Assembly (NCBI RefSeq): GCF_019399895.1
Contig: NC_091865.1
Span: 9,863,001-9,927,000, forward strand
Source: Cardiocondyla obscurior
Lineage: Eukaryota; Arthropoda; Insecta; Hymenoptera; Formicidae
Direction of reading: 5' to 3'
DNA length: 64,000 bases
Positions within the stretch are counted from its first letter, which is position 1; each line of letters opens with the position of its first letter. Below, in pieces: positions 45,307 through 58,700 of this stretch. The notes under the pieces were generated by a model, which did no database searches, was not told the origin of the DNA, and saw only the letters and a list, made by a program, of their open reading frames with translations. Both the position numbers and the translations under genes were made by a program.

Positions 45307-48300
45307 GTAAGTAACAATTTTCATTTTCACACAGACGGTAGATAATTTGAAAATTGCGATTTAATGTTGCGATAACGTGCATCGGAGTAAATCTATTAAC
45401 GAGATATATGCTTTACAATATAGTTTTATTTAACTCGCGCAATTTCATTACCAATTTCACGCCTATATATTTTTTTTTCGAGCAACAAGTTCTTATACGA
45501 ATTTCGTGATAAATCCTTTCCCATTGTACTCGCCCTTATCGCAGCATTCGACATTGGCTCGGTATTATAATAATCCAGCTTGCAAGAGTTTTTACGGAAA
45601 ATACTTAACGTAATTACAGTCGTCGCAGTCCGTCATTAATTATACCCCTGGGGCCGGTAAATTAAAATAATGCGTTTATGAATCCATATAATTTACCTCG
45701 ATACCAAATCGTGGGTTGATCCCCAAGGTAGATTATTTTCCGCTATCGTATCAAGTACTGATTACCGACTAATTTACGTGAAGATCAGAAATATTACCCA
45801 CCGCACGCGTTTTTCACGGACTTGGTCGCGATTCGCTACGCTGATACGAAAAAGCGTACTTCGTGCGCAAGAGAAGCTCTCTCAAAAATGTCTAATCGAT
45901 TAGTTCGAAGCGGAACGGCAACATGTATCTGGTTAATCTATTATCCAGCTACTTGGTGGTAACCGATCTTCCGAGAAGTTATACACCGTCTCTTATACAT
46001 CGACCTAAATAATAATTACTCCATTATACCATTTTCTTTCGGAAGGAACGTGGCACAGATACCATCTTCTCCCGTTACAAACTTAAATCAGTGTTACTGC
46101 TTGCATTTTTGCCACGTTGCAAGTAGTAGAAACTGCTATCATCCTGGCGCGCAGAACCTACCTTTTTTTTGCTCCAGACCTTTCATTTCGTGAAAAATAT
46201 TCTTTTTTGTCAAATGTGCAGAAATAACTGCTACGTAAAAATTCCATTAAAATGCAGAACAAAAAATTGACTGAATAAATGAAAAGATTTAGAAGACAGG
46301 AAAATATTAATTTTATAGAAAATAAAATAGAAAAGTGTTACGTACTTTTTTAAATCGTATTGGAACTTTGTTCGCGTATAAAATAATAGTATGAAATAAT
46401 AGCTCTATCGAGGGAATATACAGCATCTTTAATGCAGGACCTGTTTTAGAGTAGCATTACTTATTGCTAGGTTGGATATTCCACAGTAGCTCATTTCATA
46501 ATTACTATTCACTATGTATTATCGCTTATGTCGGCAGATATAATACTCGAGAATTATTAATTATTAGTTATCGTGCCTCACCTATCATTTTGCCCCAGTT
46601 TCTCCTGAGTTCTTGCGCATCTTTGCCACGGCTTTTTATTGATATCAGCTAACAAACAATAATATCGGTATTTTTCATGTAAATATCTTACATCCGTTGA
46701 TTAATTCACATTTTTAATTTTTTTTTTTAATCGACGAATTATCAAAAGTTTGATTTAAAAAACGAAATTATTATAGAAAAGAGGAAAATGTCTGGAATAT
46801 TATATATAAAATTGTGCCAAGCGTTTTTTAAACTTAATTAAAACGAATAATCTGACGCGTTATTTCTTCTTCTGATGTATAGAGGATCTAAGCGCTCATT
46901 ATTCGGGATTAGTAGAAAAAAAAAAAAAGATAGGGTTCCGAAGACGAGGTTGTTCTCGATCTCGCGATCGATCGTCGCCGGTGGATGGTTCACCGCGTAC
47001 CATTCGAGCGCCGACCAATCAAACGGGACATTAACCACAGTGCTCGAGAGAATCGTGCACTGGTTTGCATGCACCGAGAAAGGAAGCGATCACGAGCGAT
47101 CTAGCTACTCCGACAGTTGCTGATGTGCGTGCATTTGCTCATGCACACGCGTGCCATACAATGCTTGAATGCAACGGAATTGCATTTAGAACCGTAGCGT
47201 TTTCAATTAACTGTAAGGTATACTGCGCGGAGGGCTTCGTTTTACTGGAATTTTTGCTTTCGAGTTCCTACGGATTGTATAGACAGGTCCATTTATCTCT
47301 ATAACGTTTACGTTGCTTTCTGCCATTTAATTTGAGCGAGAAAGCTTATTAAACAGGAGCGAATTAACGGCGCCGAGTGTAAATATACGCGAAATTATTA
47401 ATTCACATCGTGGCGAACGTAAGATCCGATCGATGATACGTATTATGTGCGCCATTATACGTAATTGCAGTATTCACCGACCGCAGAAAAATTGCTTACG
47501 GAATAAGATATAATATTGATGCATCGATATATATATGCGAGATCGTGTCAGCGATATACTAACTATACATCACGATATATGAGTATGCACGTGACACATA
47601 TGCGCAAGCAAAAATATACACGGAGAAATACCAGATCGTACGTAGTGTGGTTAATTTACAGCTAGTTGTGGAGCATGTATTTCTCCCGATCACAGTTCTA
47701 TAAAGTTGTTGCCAATACATCGTGGATTATAATCGCGGAAATGCTCCAGTTTCCTCGATCACGAACGAAGATTGATGTAATCTTCTTCGTAACAGCCTTT
47801 GTTCGAGGCCTTTTCAAAATATGCTCACGATAGTCACTGTTACGTTAAAATGATTTCAAGACAATACAGAAAATATTTAAATTAAAAAAAAAAAAAAAAA
47901 AAAAATTATTCATAGAAATTTTTAATTTTTTTTAAAATAAAATTTAAGATTAATCGTTATAATAATGAAAAAGAAACAAAATGTTGTAACAAGAGTGATT
48001 TAAATAACCCACAAAGCTGAAAATAATCGCATTTGTTACGCGCCGTGTACTCTTCCGTTTTCTATGACGTTATTGAGAAGCGATCGTCTCATTTAATTGA
48101 ACGATTAAATCTCGTTGATGTATCTTAATCTCGGTTTTACGAGCGCCCATCCGTGATACGTGCTGATTTTTCGACTCCGTTCGCCGGCGGGGATGATAGA
48201 AGGCGCCCAACGCGGAAGCTTTTTCACGGGTGACTCTACAGGAATGTTGTCCTCGCGCTTTACGATCTTACATCACAATAAATGTCGCGGTGCATATTCA

Positions 48301-49119
48301 AGTTCTGTTTGCGCGAGCTCCAATTTCATGCAGCGGTAACCAACGCCCACGGATCCGTTCGCGCCGATTTAGATCGTAATGAGGCGGAAGAGAAGACCGA
48401 GATTTTCCCCGGCGATCCGAATTTTACGAGCAATGTCATCGTTGCCGCAAGAAAAGCACGCGTGATAGCCAGCTTCGATTGGAAACACCGAATTAACGTG
48501 ACTTCTCTCGCCGCTGCCACGCCCGCCTCATTATCCATCCGGGGCGTAATGAACGGTAACTCTAATAATCGCTAACCGCAGGTTAACGTATCATTGTAGG
48601 TTTTAACTGCGGGTTAATGGATTCCGTGCGCGATCTCATCAACATGTAGACGAGAGAAATCGTAACGATGTGCATGTGAACAATTTATGCCTACTTGTTT
48701 CCGTTCGTACATCAGTTCGTTCTATGGAAGGAATCAAACTGTAAAGAAGGCTACATTGTTGGCTGGATCCTTGCCAAAGAAATTATAATTAAAGAAATAT
48801 GATATCGCTAAATTTGCGTATGCACACCTTAAGATACATACATTCACAGCTCGTTGCCAAAAATTATTGAATATAAAATCGTTTTTTTTAACGTTAAAGA
48901 AGCAAGTACAATATAAATAACGCGCGCAAGGCACATCATGTTTAATTCTATTAAAAAAAAAAAAAAAAAAAAAAAAAATATCTATATACATATGTATACT
49001 GATATAAATTTCGCGCCCAGTTCCGCCGTATAACATTTGTATCTTTTATTCATTGCGAACCATGCACAGCGCCTCGCGCCAGTGCTGCAATGCTGCTTCG
49101 TGATGCGTAAAATTCACAG
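45307..49119. other. Probable intron or intergenic DNA
   Basis: AT-rich with homopolymers (A runs at about 47883-47905 and 48954-48978). The 97-codon ORF at 48282-48575 is GC-rich and open on both strands; I could not support it. Confidence 0.4.
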
Positions 49120-49288
49120 AAAAATCCTCGATCTTCCGTGACACTGCTTTCGTCCGTCGCCTTTTTCTGCCTTTCCCTTGGCTTCTTCGGTTGCGGTCTG
49201 ATTCTCGCGTTCCAGGCGATTAGCCTGTGGCCCATCAAGGGCACGGGCAATCGTACCTCGCCGAGCTGCTTAGATGAAAAACTATATT
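49120..49288 (+). CDS. Orphan exon encoding a transmembrane segment (type II-like)
   Basis: Runs from a TTCACAG acceptor to a perfect T|GTGAGT donor (56 codons plus one base, phase 0 in, phase 1 out). Third codon positions are strongly G/C, as in a real exon. The product has basic/polar start residues (QKNPRSS when read from the acceptor), then a hydrophobic helix (TLLSSVAFFCLSLGFFGCGL and on), then GTGNRTSPSCLDEKLY with an N-glycosylation sequon and a cysteine. This is the layout of a signal anchor followed by an ectodomain, as in type II membrane enzymes, but I do not recognise the family. Neighbouring exons were not found. The opposite strand is also open. Confidence 0.4.
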
Positions 49289-52200
49289 GTGAGTTACCAG
49301 CTAGTCGATCAGTCTTCACCGCAGAAACACTCCAACGGTCTTCCTTTCCGAAGAGATTCACATTGCGTAACCAATCGTATCAGATAGCTCATACACTCTT
49401 GCTTATTCATCTTAGAACATCGTTTGTTCCATTCATCACAGCCCTGCTATTCGTCCGTATTTATTATTCGATGCTTTTTGAATTTGATTAATTACCGATA
49501 TTTCAGGGAAAAATCTATCTATTAACATTTTTTCTCCAACAAAGTAGCCCGATCGATCATTTTCTCCACAATTGCAAGATAGCGTAAAATAAATAATCAT
49601 AAAATTTCACGACGGTACCTTTTCCGTTACACCTCATTCTGCATATTTTTCGTAACTTTATTTCGTTTCTTCCATTTGGAGTCAAGATTCGTTCGCGCTA
49701 TTTCTGCGCTTCCTATTGTTTCTAGAGAACAATTTCCTAGCTCTTCCTGTTTCTTTCTCTCGATTCGTCGTATCAGAGAGAGGAAGAAAGCAACAAACGG
49801 AATTTTAAGTGGTCGTTGAAACGTACATTTATAGGTCGGTTTTGCTTCGCAATTCAGTGAAGTACGCAAATCTTGGTAGGTCAGGTCAATTTCCATCACG
49901 CACTCTAATATAGCTTCTCTATTACGAGATATGTAATACAATATATATCTCAGCCTATCTACATGTAATACGCGTTCCCTTACTTCTATCCATCGTTTCA
50001 GCCATAATTTTAATAAAATGCAATTTTATTTTCAAATCCAATATTCACTGGATATCTTTTGAACAATCAAGTAGCCGAACATTTAATTTTTGAGTTATTC
50101 GCGTTTCAAAGAAATCAATTTATTACATACATCAATAATTTTTCATCTGGCTCATTTTTTCCACAATAAATGTAATATAATATAAAATTTTTTGTAACAA
50201 ACAATTATTAGGACGCGGTGCTTGTTCCGAATCTGCTTATCAGCTTGCAGTTGAGAAGATAGGCACGTACGTCGCGTAAAACTGAACGCGGCAAGCGCGA
50301 ATGTAGTAAATTGAATGCAATGAATCTTGAGCAGTCAGATGGACGTAAATTGATATTCATAACCGGCGCAGAAGCGATTACCGAACGTGACCGGTTGACG
50401 GCATATTGCGCGCTCTTATGACCGCGACCGAGGCAGGCGGTCCAGAAAGCTGATCGCGTAACGCGATTTCTGACTGACTACTATATGCATGCGTGAATAT
50501 GCGGGTGGGTGATCCAAGATAAATTTAAACGTTATTTTACTTATTTAAACTAGTGTTCGATTGCAAATAAATTATATTTAATAATTAATAAATAGTTTTC
50601 ACTTTTTTTGCATATGTAGTATTTTTAAATGAATAATTTAATTTAAAAAATGTATTTAGAGAATACTTGAACATTTAAAAGGCTGAAATCGTGGCTCGGA
50701 AACTCGCGTTTATTATTTTTGGAAATTTGTAGTAATGGGTTACGATGATGCTCGCATTCGACATCAGATAATGGCTTTGATTTCGAGTCGTTACATAACG
50801 GGTTCGTATGATTTCCATCGAATGCATCAACAATCGCACGGTCTACGGATTGTACGTAGAGTCACTGGGTACGACATGTTGCAGCGCTTCGTGATAAGAT
50901 TATTATTCATTAATGTAGATTTATAATTGTGTTACCAAGCATTTTTAAAAAAGATGGGGTGAACAGTAATCGCCTACGGTGGTATCCCGCTGTAAATGGC
51001 GGGGGTATCCTGCTATAAATGACGACTCGCAATAATTATATGCCGCTATTACATGATCGCTCACAGCGAGGTATACGTCTGAATTTTATTCGCAATAGTA
51101 CCGCAAGTTTCACGGGTTTCCCGGCAATCACCGAGTTTCGACTCGAAGTCACGAACTTCCATGCAAGTCAATTACGGTGTTCAACTAGCCGAGGTACCGG
51201 GTGTTCCGTTAAATCGTGAGCAAGTGACAAAATTCACGATGGCGATTAGATAAAAAAAAACATGGATTTGAGGGAATATCTCGGCCTTTTTGCTTCTTCA
51301 TTTCGAAACGGTATTGTTTACGACGACAAACGCTTTAGTTGCCGGTTAAGAGTTCAGTAACTTCTACATCAGAGGTAAAAATTTGTTTTCGTAAGCTACC
51401 ACATTTTTCAAGAGCACGTCACTTTTTACGCATACGTTTTGTACTTGACTAGAAACTTACGAGAGCTCGACGAACTCTGGACAGAAAAAAAAGAAAAAAA
51501 GTTAACGAGACAAACTCGTTGCAGCAGATAAAGCGAATTTATAACACGGGAATACGGAGAAATACCTTGACCTTTAATTTGTCTCGCGCAAGAAATACGA
51601 GTACGTTTATAAGCGGCGACATGACATTATGGGAATAAAACGTCGAGAATACGAGCGTGTTATGAATTTGGGATGCACTTCCTTGGGATTTACAGCGCGT
51701 CGCGTTTGCGGTTTGGCGTATGATTAAATTGAGTTAATCAAGATATATGCAGTACGTTATCATTATTAATTTAACAAAACGGAAAAAAAAGAGGGGAAAA
51801 AGTAATAACGGTGTTCCATTACAGCGGCTTTATCAAAACAAATAAAATGTCCACTTTAATTAAATTATCCTTATCTCCGTGCACCGGCAAGCGAACCTTT
51901 TTCTCTCGCAAAATGAGATTTGCGGTAATAAGGATCTCTTGGCGGGGACATGTTTAACAACCAGGCTCGCGACTGGTTGCCACAAAACGTACTCGATTAC
52001 GTCACGCTAATGTGACAGGCGAATCCGCCGTAAACGAAGGAGGCTTCATAATTAACCACGTTACAGCTTCCGACGAGAGAGCCTGCTAACATATGTATTC
52101 CGTAAGCGACGATAATTACGACGTTTTTCCGTAATCTGATGAACATTTAATTGGTTTACACGTCAAGGTTTTGTCTTCGACAGAGCGTCGATGCTCAAGT

Positions 52201-55200
52201 TCTTCGTTGTCGCGTGTTCTCGCAACGATCAATGACTCGCGAACGTCAGTGGAGCGATTTACAGGATAACTAAGGACGCTATTCAACTTGCCGCGTAAGC
52301 GAACCGCGCACGAATAATCTCGTAATTACGCCGAGATAATTTGATGACCGGGTTCCGCTCACTTCTCTATAGAGATCTAGTTTTTGCATCTTGTCACGCG
52401 AACGAAGTGGAGTTATTACCTGTGCAACAGGTGTTGGATTTAATCCATATATCGCCGAGCGTGTCATGCGATAGTTTGCCTTATACACAAGATTGTTTTC
52501 AACACGTCGTTGACTTCGCGTAAAATAATTTTCAGAAAATTTTTATTCTCAGAAATATTACCAACCGATCAAAATTACTTGGACTAAATTAAAGAAACAT
52601 TTGTTTTTCTGTTGTTTTCAAATTACGTAGTACGGAAAAAGCCGCTTAGCAATTCGCTGTGCTCTTAATTTTCTTCGAGTCTCGGAGCATACGCCAATCG
52701 GATTCACCGCGCAACTGTTGACTCGTGAGACCACGTAGATAATCGCGATGCGATAATCCCACGAGTCCGCGTGATCGATCGGTGACGAAAGCGAACGAGA
52801 TGTATGTAACCTGAGGAGGTGATTTACGTCACGACCTTTCTCCGGGACGAGATTGCGCCACGTATAAATCCCCGACTTTCTTCGCTTTCGTGACGGGGCA
52901 AGGATTTCCGTGCGGAATGAGGGAGCGGCGCGGCCGAGGAAGAGGACAACGACATTGACTGTCGTCGTGACCATGACTCGACGCCGTTGCAATTACGATC
53001 GAGTCTTCAGTCAGCCGGCCAGTCACCCAATCCCTCTCTCTTCATCTCAGTTTTCTCCCTTTTCCCTCTTATTTTTATTTTTTTTTTTAATCCACCGTAT
53101 ACACTTTGGCGCGCCGAGCGACGAATGATCGCACGCCGTGACCACGAAGAGCACAAAGATATGACGATGAAGAGCACGCGGATGACGGGCGGGACGGACA
53201 GAGGGCGGGTGAAATTGACCTTCGTGGTGGGACTGACCTTCAGCAATGATGGTATCGGGCGAGTCAATCGGGAACATGAAATGTCAGTACGTATCGAGAT
53301 GATATTCGCGAACGATCATAACGGTTAAGTCGATTTTTTTCCCTTTGACGATTTATGGCAGATCTCTATCTTACGGCAGTTCACAGCGAGAGAATATTTC
53401 ATTAGTCATATTATGCAACGGTGATAATCTGATTGCGGAAATCCTACGAATGCGAAATGTAAAGCAGAATGCACGATTTAATTACTGCTCGAAGACTACA
53501 TTTGAATATAATTAAAAAATTATTTCGTTAAAATTTTTTTTTTTTTTGTATATAACACTTTCATTTAGGATTGAATAATTAAAGGAAAAAATTAAAAAGT
53601 CAAAATCTGCTTTTTTGCGTTCAAAATTTTTGCCGCTCAAAAATTCGCTGTGGTCGGAAACAACAATCGCCAGCGACACGGCCGGTGACCCCGCCGTATC
53701 GCTAAGATCTTCGCTTTCGCCTTCGCGGTTTCTCGCAATGGGTAATATCTGATGAACGATCGGCCCTTCGGGTTCGTTCATTCTCTATACAGCGAAAGAA
53801 GTCGAGTCGTCCGCAGACGGATTCCGCGCCTGTAATCAGGAGTATCCACTAGCGTCATAATTTCGAAATAGCCAGAAAGAGGGAAGAAAAGAGGAAGATT
53901 AGAAGGAAAAAGATAGAGGAACAGTAGCAATATATATAGATGCGGGCGCGCGCAAAGAGGGCAACAAAATCGCTCTGAGGGCTGTTTCCTGGACTTCGCT
54001 ACGGCGGTCCGGCATACCTGGAAGTCGGCGGTGGCCTGTGGTAATAGGGAAACAGTTCCCTCTTGCAACTTCCCTCGCTCGTGCGCATAGAAGTACGTAT
54101 ATCCGGCAGAGCGCACGATGTGCACCAACACATAAAATACCGCGCGTAAACCTCTTACGAGATCCTGAGCGGTCCTGCTGGCGAAGACTTCGAGCCGGCT
54201 TCCGCTTCCGTTACTGCTACTGCCGTTGCCGTACGCAGCGATTGCGAATGGCTATTCCGATTTTCGCAAGACCGCATCTCCGGTGGATGAGTGACGTGGA
54301 CAAATGCAAAGTCTCTTTGAAATACCGAAAAATTTGCATTACAAAGACGCAATCAACGTAGTTTTAATTTTTCTCAAAAATCAACGTCATTTATATTATT
54401 TAAAAAATTATTAGCAATGAAGTTAATAGCAAAGATTCTTGAATAATGTATGCATAATACATATTTGTGACGCGTTAACAGAAAAGAAGAAAAAAAAATT
54501 TTTTTTTAATATATATAAAGAAATTTTTGTTAAATAAAATAATTAATAACTATCTCCAGAAAAAGAAGCATGTACGCTTGAATTATAGCTTCCAAATTAG
54601 CAGGTAAAAATAAATAATGTACAGAAAGAGGAATTTCAAGCTAAGAAGAGCATCAATATGTAAATAAAGAGAAAAGGCCTGGTTTAAGAAAGGGTCGGCG
54701 ATTTTCACATCAATGCGAAATTCGCGAAGCGTGTAATTGAATGCACGGATTCCGCTTAGCACGATCTAGAACGGTAGAGCACCGGCCTCCCAGGAGACGA
54801 TTAACTTTATGAGTATTCTTTAGCGGGTGGCTGACATCTCGAAACGCGGGCACGAGCTCGTAAAAAAACAATTGGTTGCACAGGCGGCAGCAAAGTTAGA
54901 GGGTTTGCGCAAGTTGTATTACAGAGTGCTGAGCCGCAGCAATAGCTGATGGTGCACTGGTGACACTTCGGGATGAGAATACAAGCAACGACGACACTCC
55001 TCTGTGAACCATTGTCGCGATCACCGCTGCAATTATTCCGGTACCGTTTTGGTATTAACTCTTTAACTATGTACACTGTAATCACAAAACTCTTGCATTC
55101 TACTTTTTTTTTTTTTTTTTTTTTTTTAAATCTGTGCCTTCTTAAAGTTAAGCATGAAACTCAGGTTCAATGTTCTTAGAATTAAACGCGAAATGGAAAT

Positions 55201-55661
55201 GTACACTTTGAGTGAAAATGTTTGAGTATCACTTATCTATTAGCATAATATTATAAAATATATAACGCGAGATTAATCTGCAATACTATATTTCTTATAA
55301 TTGAGGTTACTTACGATACGTTTAATAGCTCGTGTGCAAGTGCACGGAAAATGTTCCATAAAATCGCGTATACAAATATAAACGGTCATAATAGAGGCAA
55401 CCACGAGCGGCGATAAATAACTTTCATCGTCCGTCAAACGTGATTTACAGCCGCGCTTAAATGATTCTAATTAAGATCGTATCTCCCCGCGATCCCGCGG
55501 CGTTTCACCACTTCGCGGACGGTCTTATCTCCCTTGTCGGTGAACGATAAAACATCGTTCGAGCCAGGGTTGCAAGCCTTTCGGCTCTTACCTATACGGT
55601 TCTTACTAAGCCTGCATCGCGAAGGGCGCAAACGATCGTTAAATCGACGAAGCTGACTTTT

Positions 55662-55714
55662 ATGATGGCGGCAGTTTCTTCGATACCGGAAGACTCTCTT
55701 TCTTCTCTTAGCGT
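55662..55714 (+). CDS. Candidate short first coding exon (MMAAVSSIPEDS...)
   Basis: Seventeen codons and two bases from ATG to a GT|GTAAGT donor (MMAAVSSIPEDSLSSLS). It could equally be chance: no downstream exon is linked. Confidence 0.2.
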
Positions 55715-58700
55715 GTAAGTCCCTTTTCTCGCACGGTTCCCTCACTTTATCCCTTCGCGCATCTGCATCGTGCTCGCTACGACCGAGGCTGATATGTTCC
55801 CTTTTACGAGGCCGATTCTCGCAGCTTCCATCGTGGCAGGCACCTTCTTCTTCTTCTTCGTCTTCGTCTTCTACATCTTAACTGCAACGCTTGGACGTTC
55901 CGCACGGATCGATGGAAAGCCGGGATCGTTAAAGGCACAAACGATCGATGATCGTTCCTGCCATTATATTTTCCGCCGAGTAATTTTACGCCGCCCGTTG
56001 CGCCAGCGGACCCGCGAATAAATCGCTTTATCCATCTTCACAATTACCGCCGATATGTGAGGGTCCTTTTTAGGTGCTGAATTCGAACGAGCTCGAATAC
56101 ACGCGTTGACTCGAATAATCGTGATTGTAAAACAGATGCGTCTCTTCCTTCCTCCTAAAAGCGCAAATTAAAATCTAAGGAGTATCAGCGAGTTATTTTA
56201 TCGCTGCTCTAACTCGCGATTAAAGATAAACGTTCATTTTTATTCAACCCGATACCGTTGATACGATAAAAAAACCACTTAAGCGTCCCGACGATCCGCG
56301 CGAGAAACTAGTACTATAATCTTATACGCGGCACGTATAGCGTGCATCACCGGGAAGCGCCCGCGAATACACGTCTGGCAATGACTTCAACATATTACGC
56401 AACATTATTATATTGTACGCCACTATGCACCGATGCGTTTGTGCCGGTACGGAAGCGCGCGAGCACGCGAATCGCATCGCGGCCGACGGGACGCAGCGGA
56501 GCTGCAAACTTTTTCCCTGCAAGGGAACACGGACAAATTGCATTAGCAGAAGCGCACCGTGTCCCACGCTTTGGTCCTCCTTTCGAATCTCGCGGCTCGA
56601 TTAGCGGCGCGAGGCTTTAGCGCTAATCACGGCGGACAGCTGGAAACGATTACGGCGGTATCAGCCGTTGTTCGCCCGTTGCATCTTCATTCGCGAATAA
56701 TTCCGCGTATCGCTCGCCCCGGGACACTTCAATCTTCCTCCGAAGCGGTACAGCTTGGTTTAACCATAGACTCCGAGCCGGCGAATTGATCGCTATGCCT
56801 CGCGCACGACTTACATAACTCGCGCAAGTCGAAAGTTTAGGCACGAGCGACTCTCATGATTATTATTACGTGAATTATTGCCGGTGCTATTGTTGAAAAA
56901 GTGGAAGCCACCTTATATTCCCACAATTATCTCTTCGATTAAAAGCGAAATGCGCAATATAGTATATATATATTTCTTAGCGGAATGAAAAGAAAAGGGA
57001 AAAGGTGCCGGTAACGCGCTCCGAACTGAATAAAATAAATAGTGCGTTGCGGGAGGCGTGTGTTAACCAGTTGCGAAATGTATTGTAAAACGCACTTTTA
57101 CAAAATTAACTTGGTAAAACGTTCCGAACTTAGTAAATCCCGCTCGTTTCGTCGCGCCGCCGCGCGCCCACGGCTTTCGCCGTGACTCCGTAAAATTGCA
57201 ACAATTATCACGATGAATTAATCTCGACGGCTAAAAGGTAAACAGATGAAATAGAGTAAATAGGCGATTCATCATCGAGGATCGTGACGTAGGGAGAAGT
57301 CGCGTTTCCCCGCTTTACCGTAACCCGTTGTCGTGTTTGTACGTTGACCTTAACGGTGCAGGATAGGCCTCGCCACCCACCGTTTCTCTCGCCGAGGCGC
57401 ATACGAAGAAACACTCTCGCCGGCTCGTTTTATGCAGGTCGAACCCCTCTCACTTTCGTATTTGCATGCCGGACAAATTTTTTTTCTTTTTTTTTTTTTC
57501 TTTTTTGCCGCCACACACGCCGGCGCGGCGTCTATGTGATCTCTCTATTACGATACTTCGTGCGCGAGTTAATGCTCTTATAGCCCGACAAGGTGTAATT
57601 TCGCGGCGTACATTACCCGAATATCAGAATCCGTCGCGGAACTAATCGGCCCTACGGCGCGATCGCGGCAGGAAGGAATGCTAAAGCCGTGAGAAGAGAC
57701 TCACGTTCGTAGGAGAATTATAATAATGTCGGAGGGTTCCCGTGATAGCGGTAAAAACTACAAAGCTGTATCGATATCTGCATAATATTCTAATCACAAC
57801 GCTGTACAGTGACAATGAAGCTCGGGTAATGACGGATGACAGGGTAGCAAGTTATTTACAAGAAATTTGCGAGCACGGCGTATTTACGGTTTTAAGAAGC
57901 AGCTTTGAAGAGAGAAATATATTTAGCCGATGCCAACTGATACTCGTGTAATCCGCGTCAGCGTGTCGACAGGATAATTGATATCGCGCCGTAAAAAAAA
58001 AAAAAAAAAGAACGGCGTATCGAGGAACGTTGCGGCCGCCGCGACAACGGCATTCGCGATGCCATAATCTTAGCAGTGTCAAGGTTACTAGCGGCGACGT
58101 TCGTAAACGCTCGTCAAGATCGGTGTGGAAGAGACAGCGACCGTACACTCCGATCCTGCCTATCGGCCAACAGGCGAGGAGGAACAGCTGTTAGCCGGCT
58201 GATGACGCGCAAGGTCGCTCCGTTACCTCGAGATTTCGAGGTCGACCGCGTCTCTTTCTCGTGTCGGAAAATGAGGGGGAGACTCGCGCTCGCCGTTTAT
58301 CTCCGACAGAATGGACCTTCTATCGCATCGTAACAGTATATTCGCGTAGCATCTATCGCCGCGGTTAATTTCGCGAATGACCGTGCACCGCCGATGCTCA
58401 AGCGGTAGCAGACGAGCAGTTAGCCAGCCGGATGAAGTAGGCCTACTTTAACTCTTCTGCGGGATGCAGCGCAAAGAGTGCACATTCCTGTAGCCCCAAA
58501 CGGGCCTAACCGAAGACGCAGATCATCATCTCCGCGTAATCTTCGTATCTGGGTAAATGGAATTAACATTGCGACGTATATAGCCCGCGAAACGTTGCAC
58601 GACCCTCTCGGTGGACCCGGGTGATTGATAGCCACGCGGTTAATTTCGCGGAGCAAACCGCAATAAAGTACGTGGGAGTTGTCTAGTTGAGACGAGTAGG

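Noticed and set aside
49627..49941. 104-codon minus-strand ORF
   Set aside because: Plausible amino-acid mix but mixed codon use, no splice context and no known family.
54755..54800. tRNA-like segment (GGTAGAGCACCGGCCTCCCA)
   Set aside because: Resembles a D-arm and anticodon region, but no anticodon stem, T-arm or acceptor stem can be formed.
58090..58140. Possible sequencing-adapter-like stretch (AGATCGGTGTGGAAGAGACA)
   Set aside because: Differs at several positions from known adapter or transposon ends and continues into ordinary genomic sequence on both sides.
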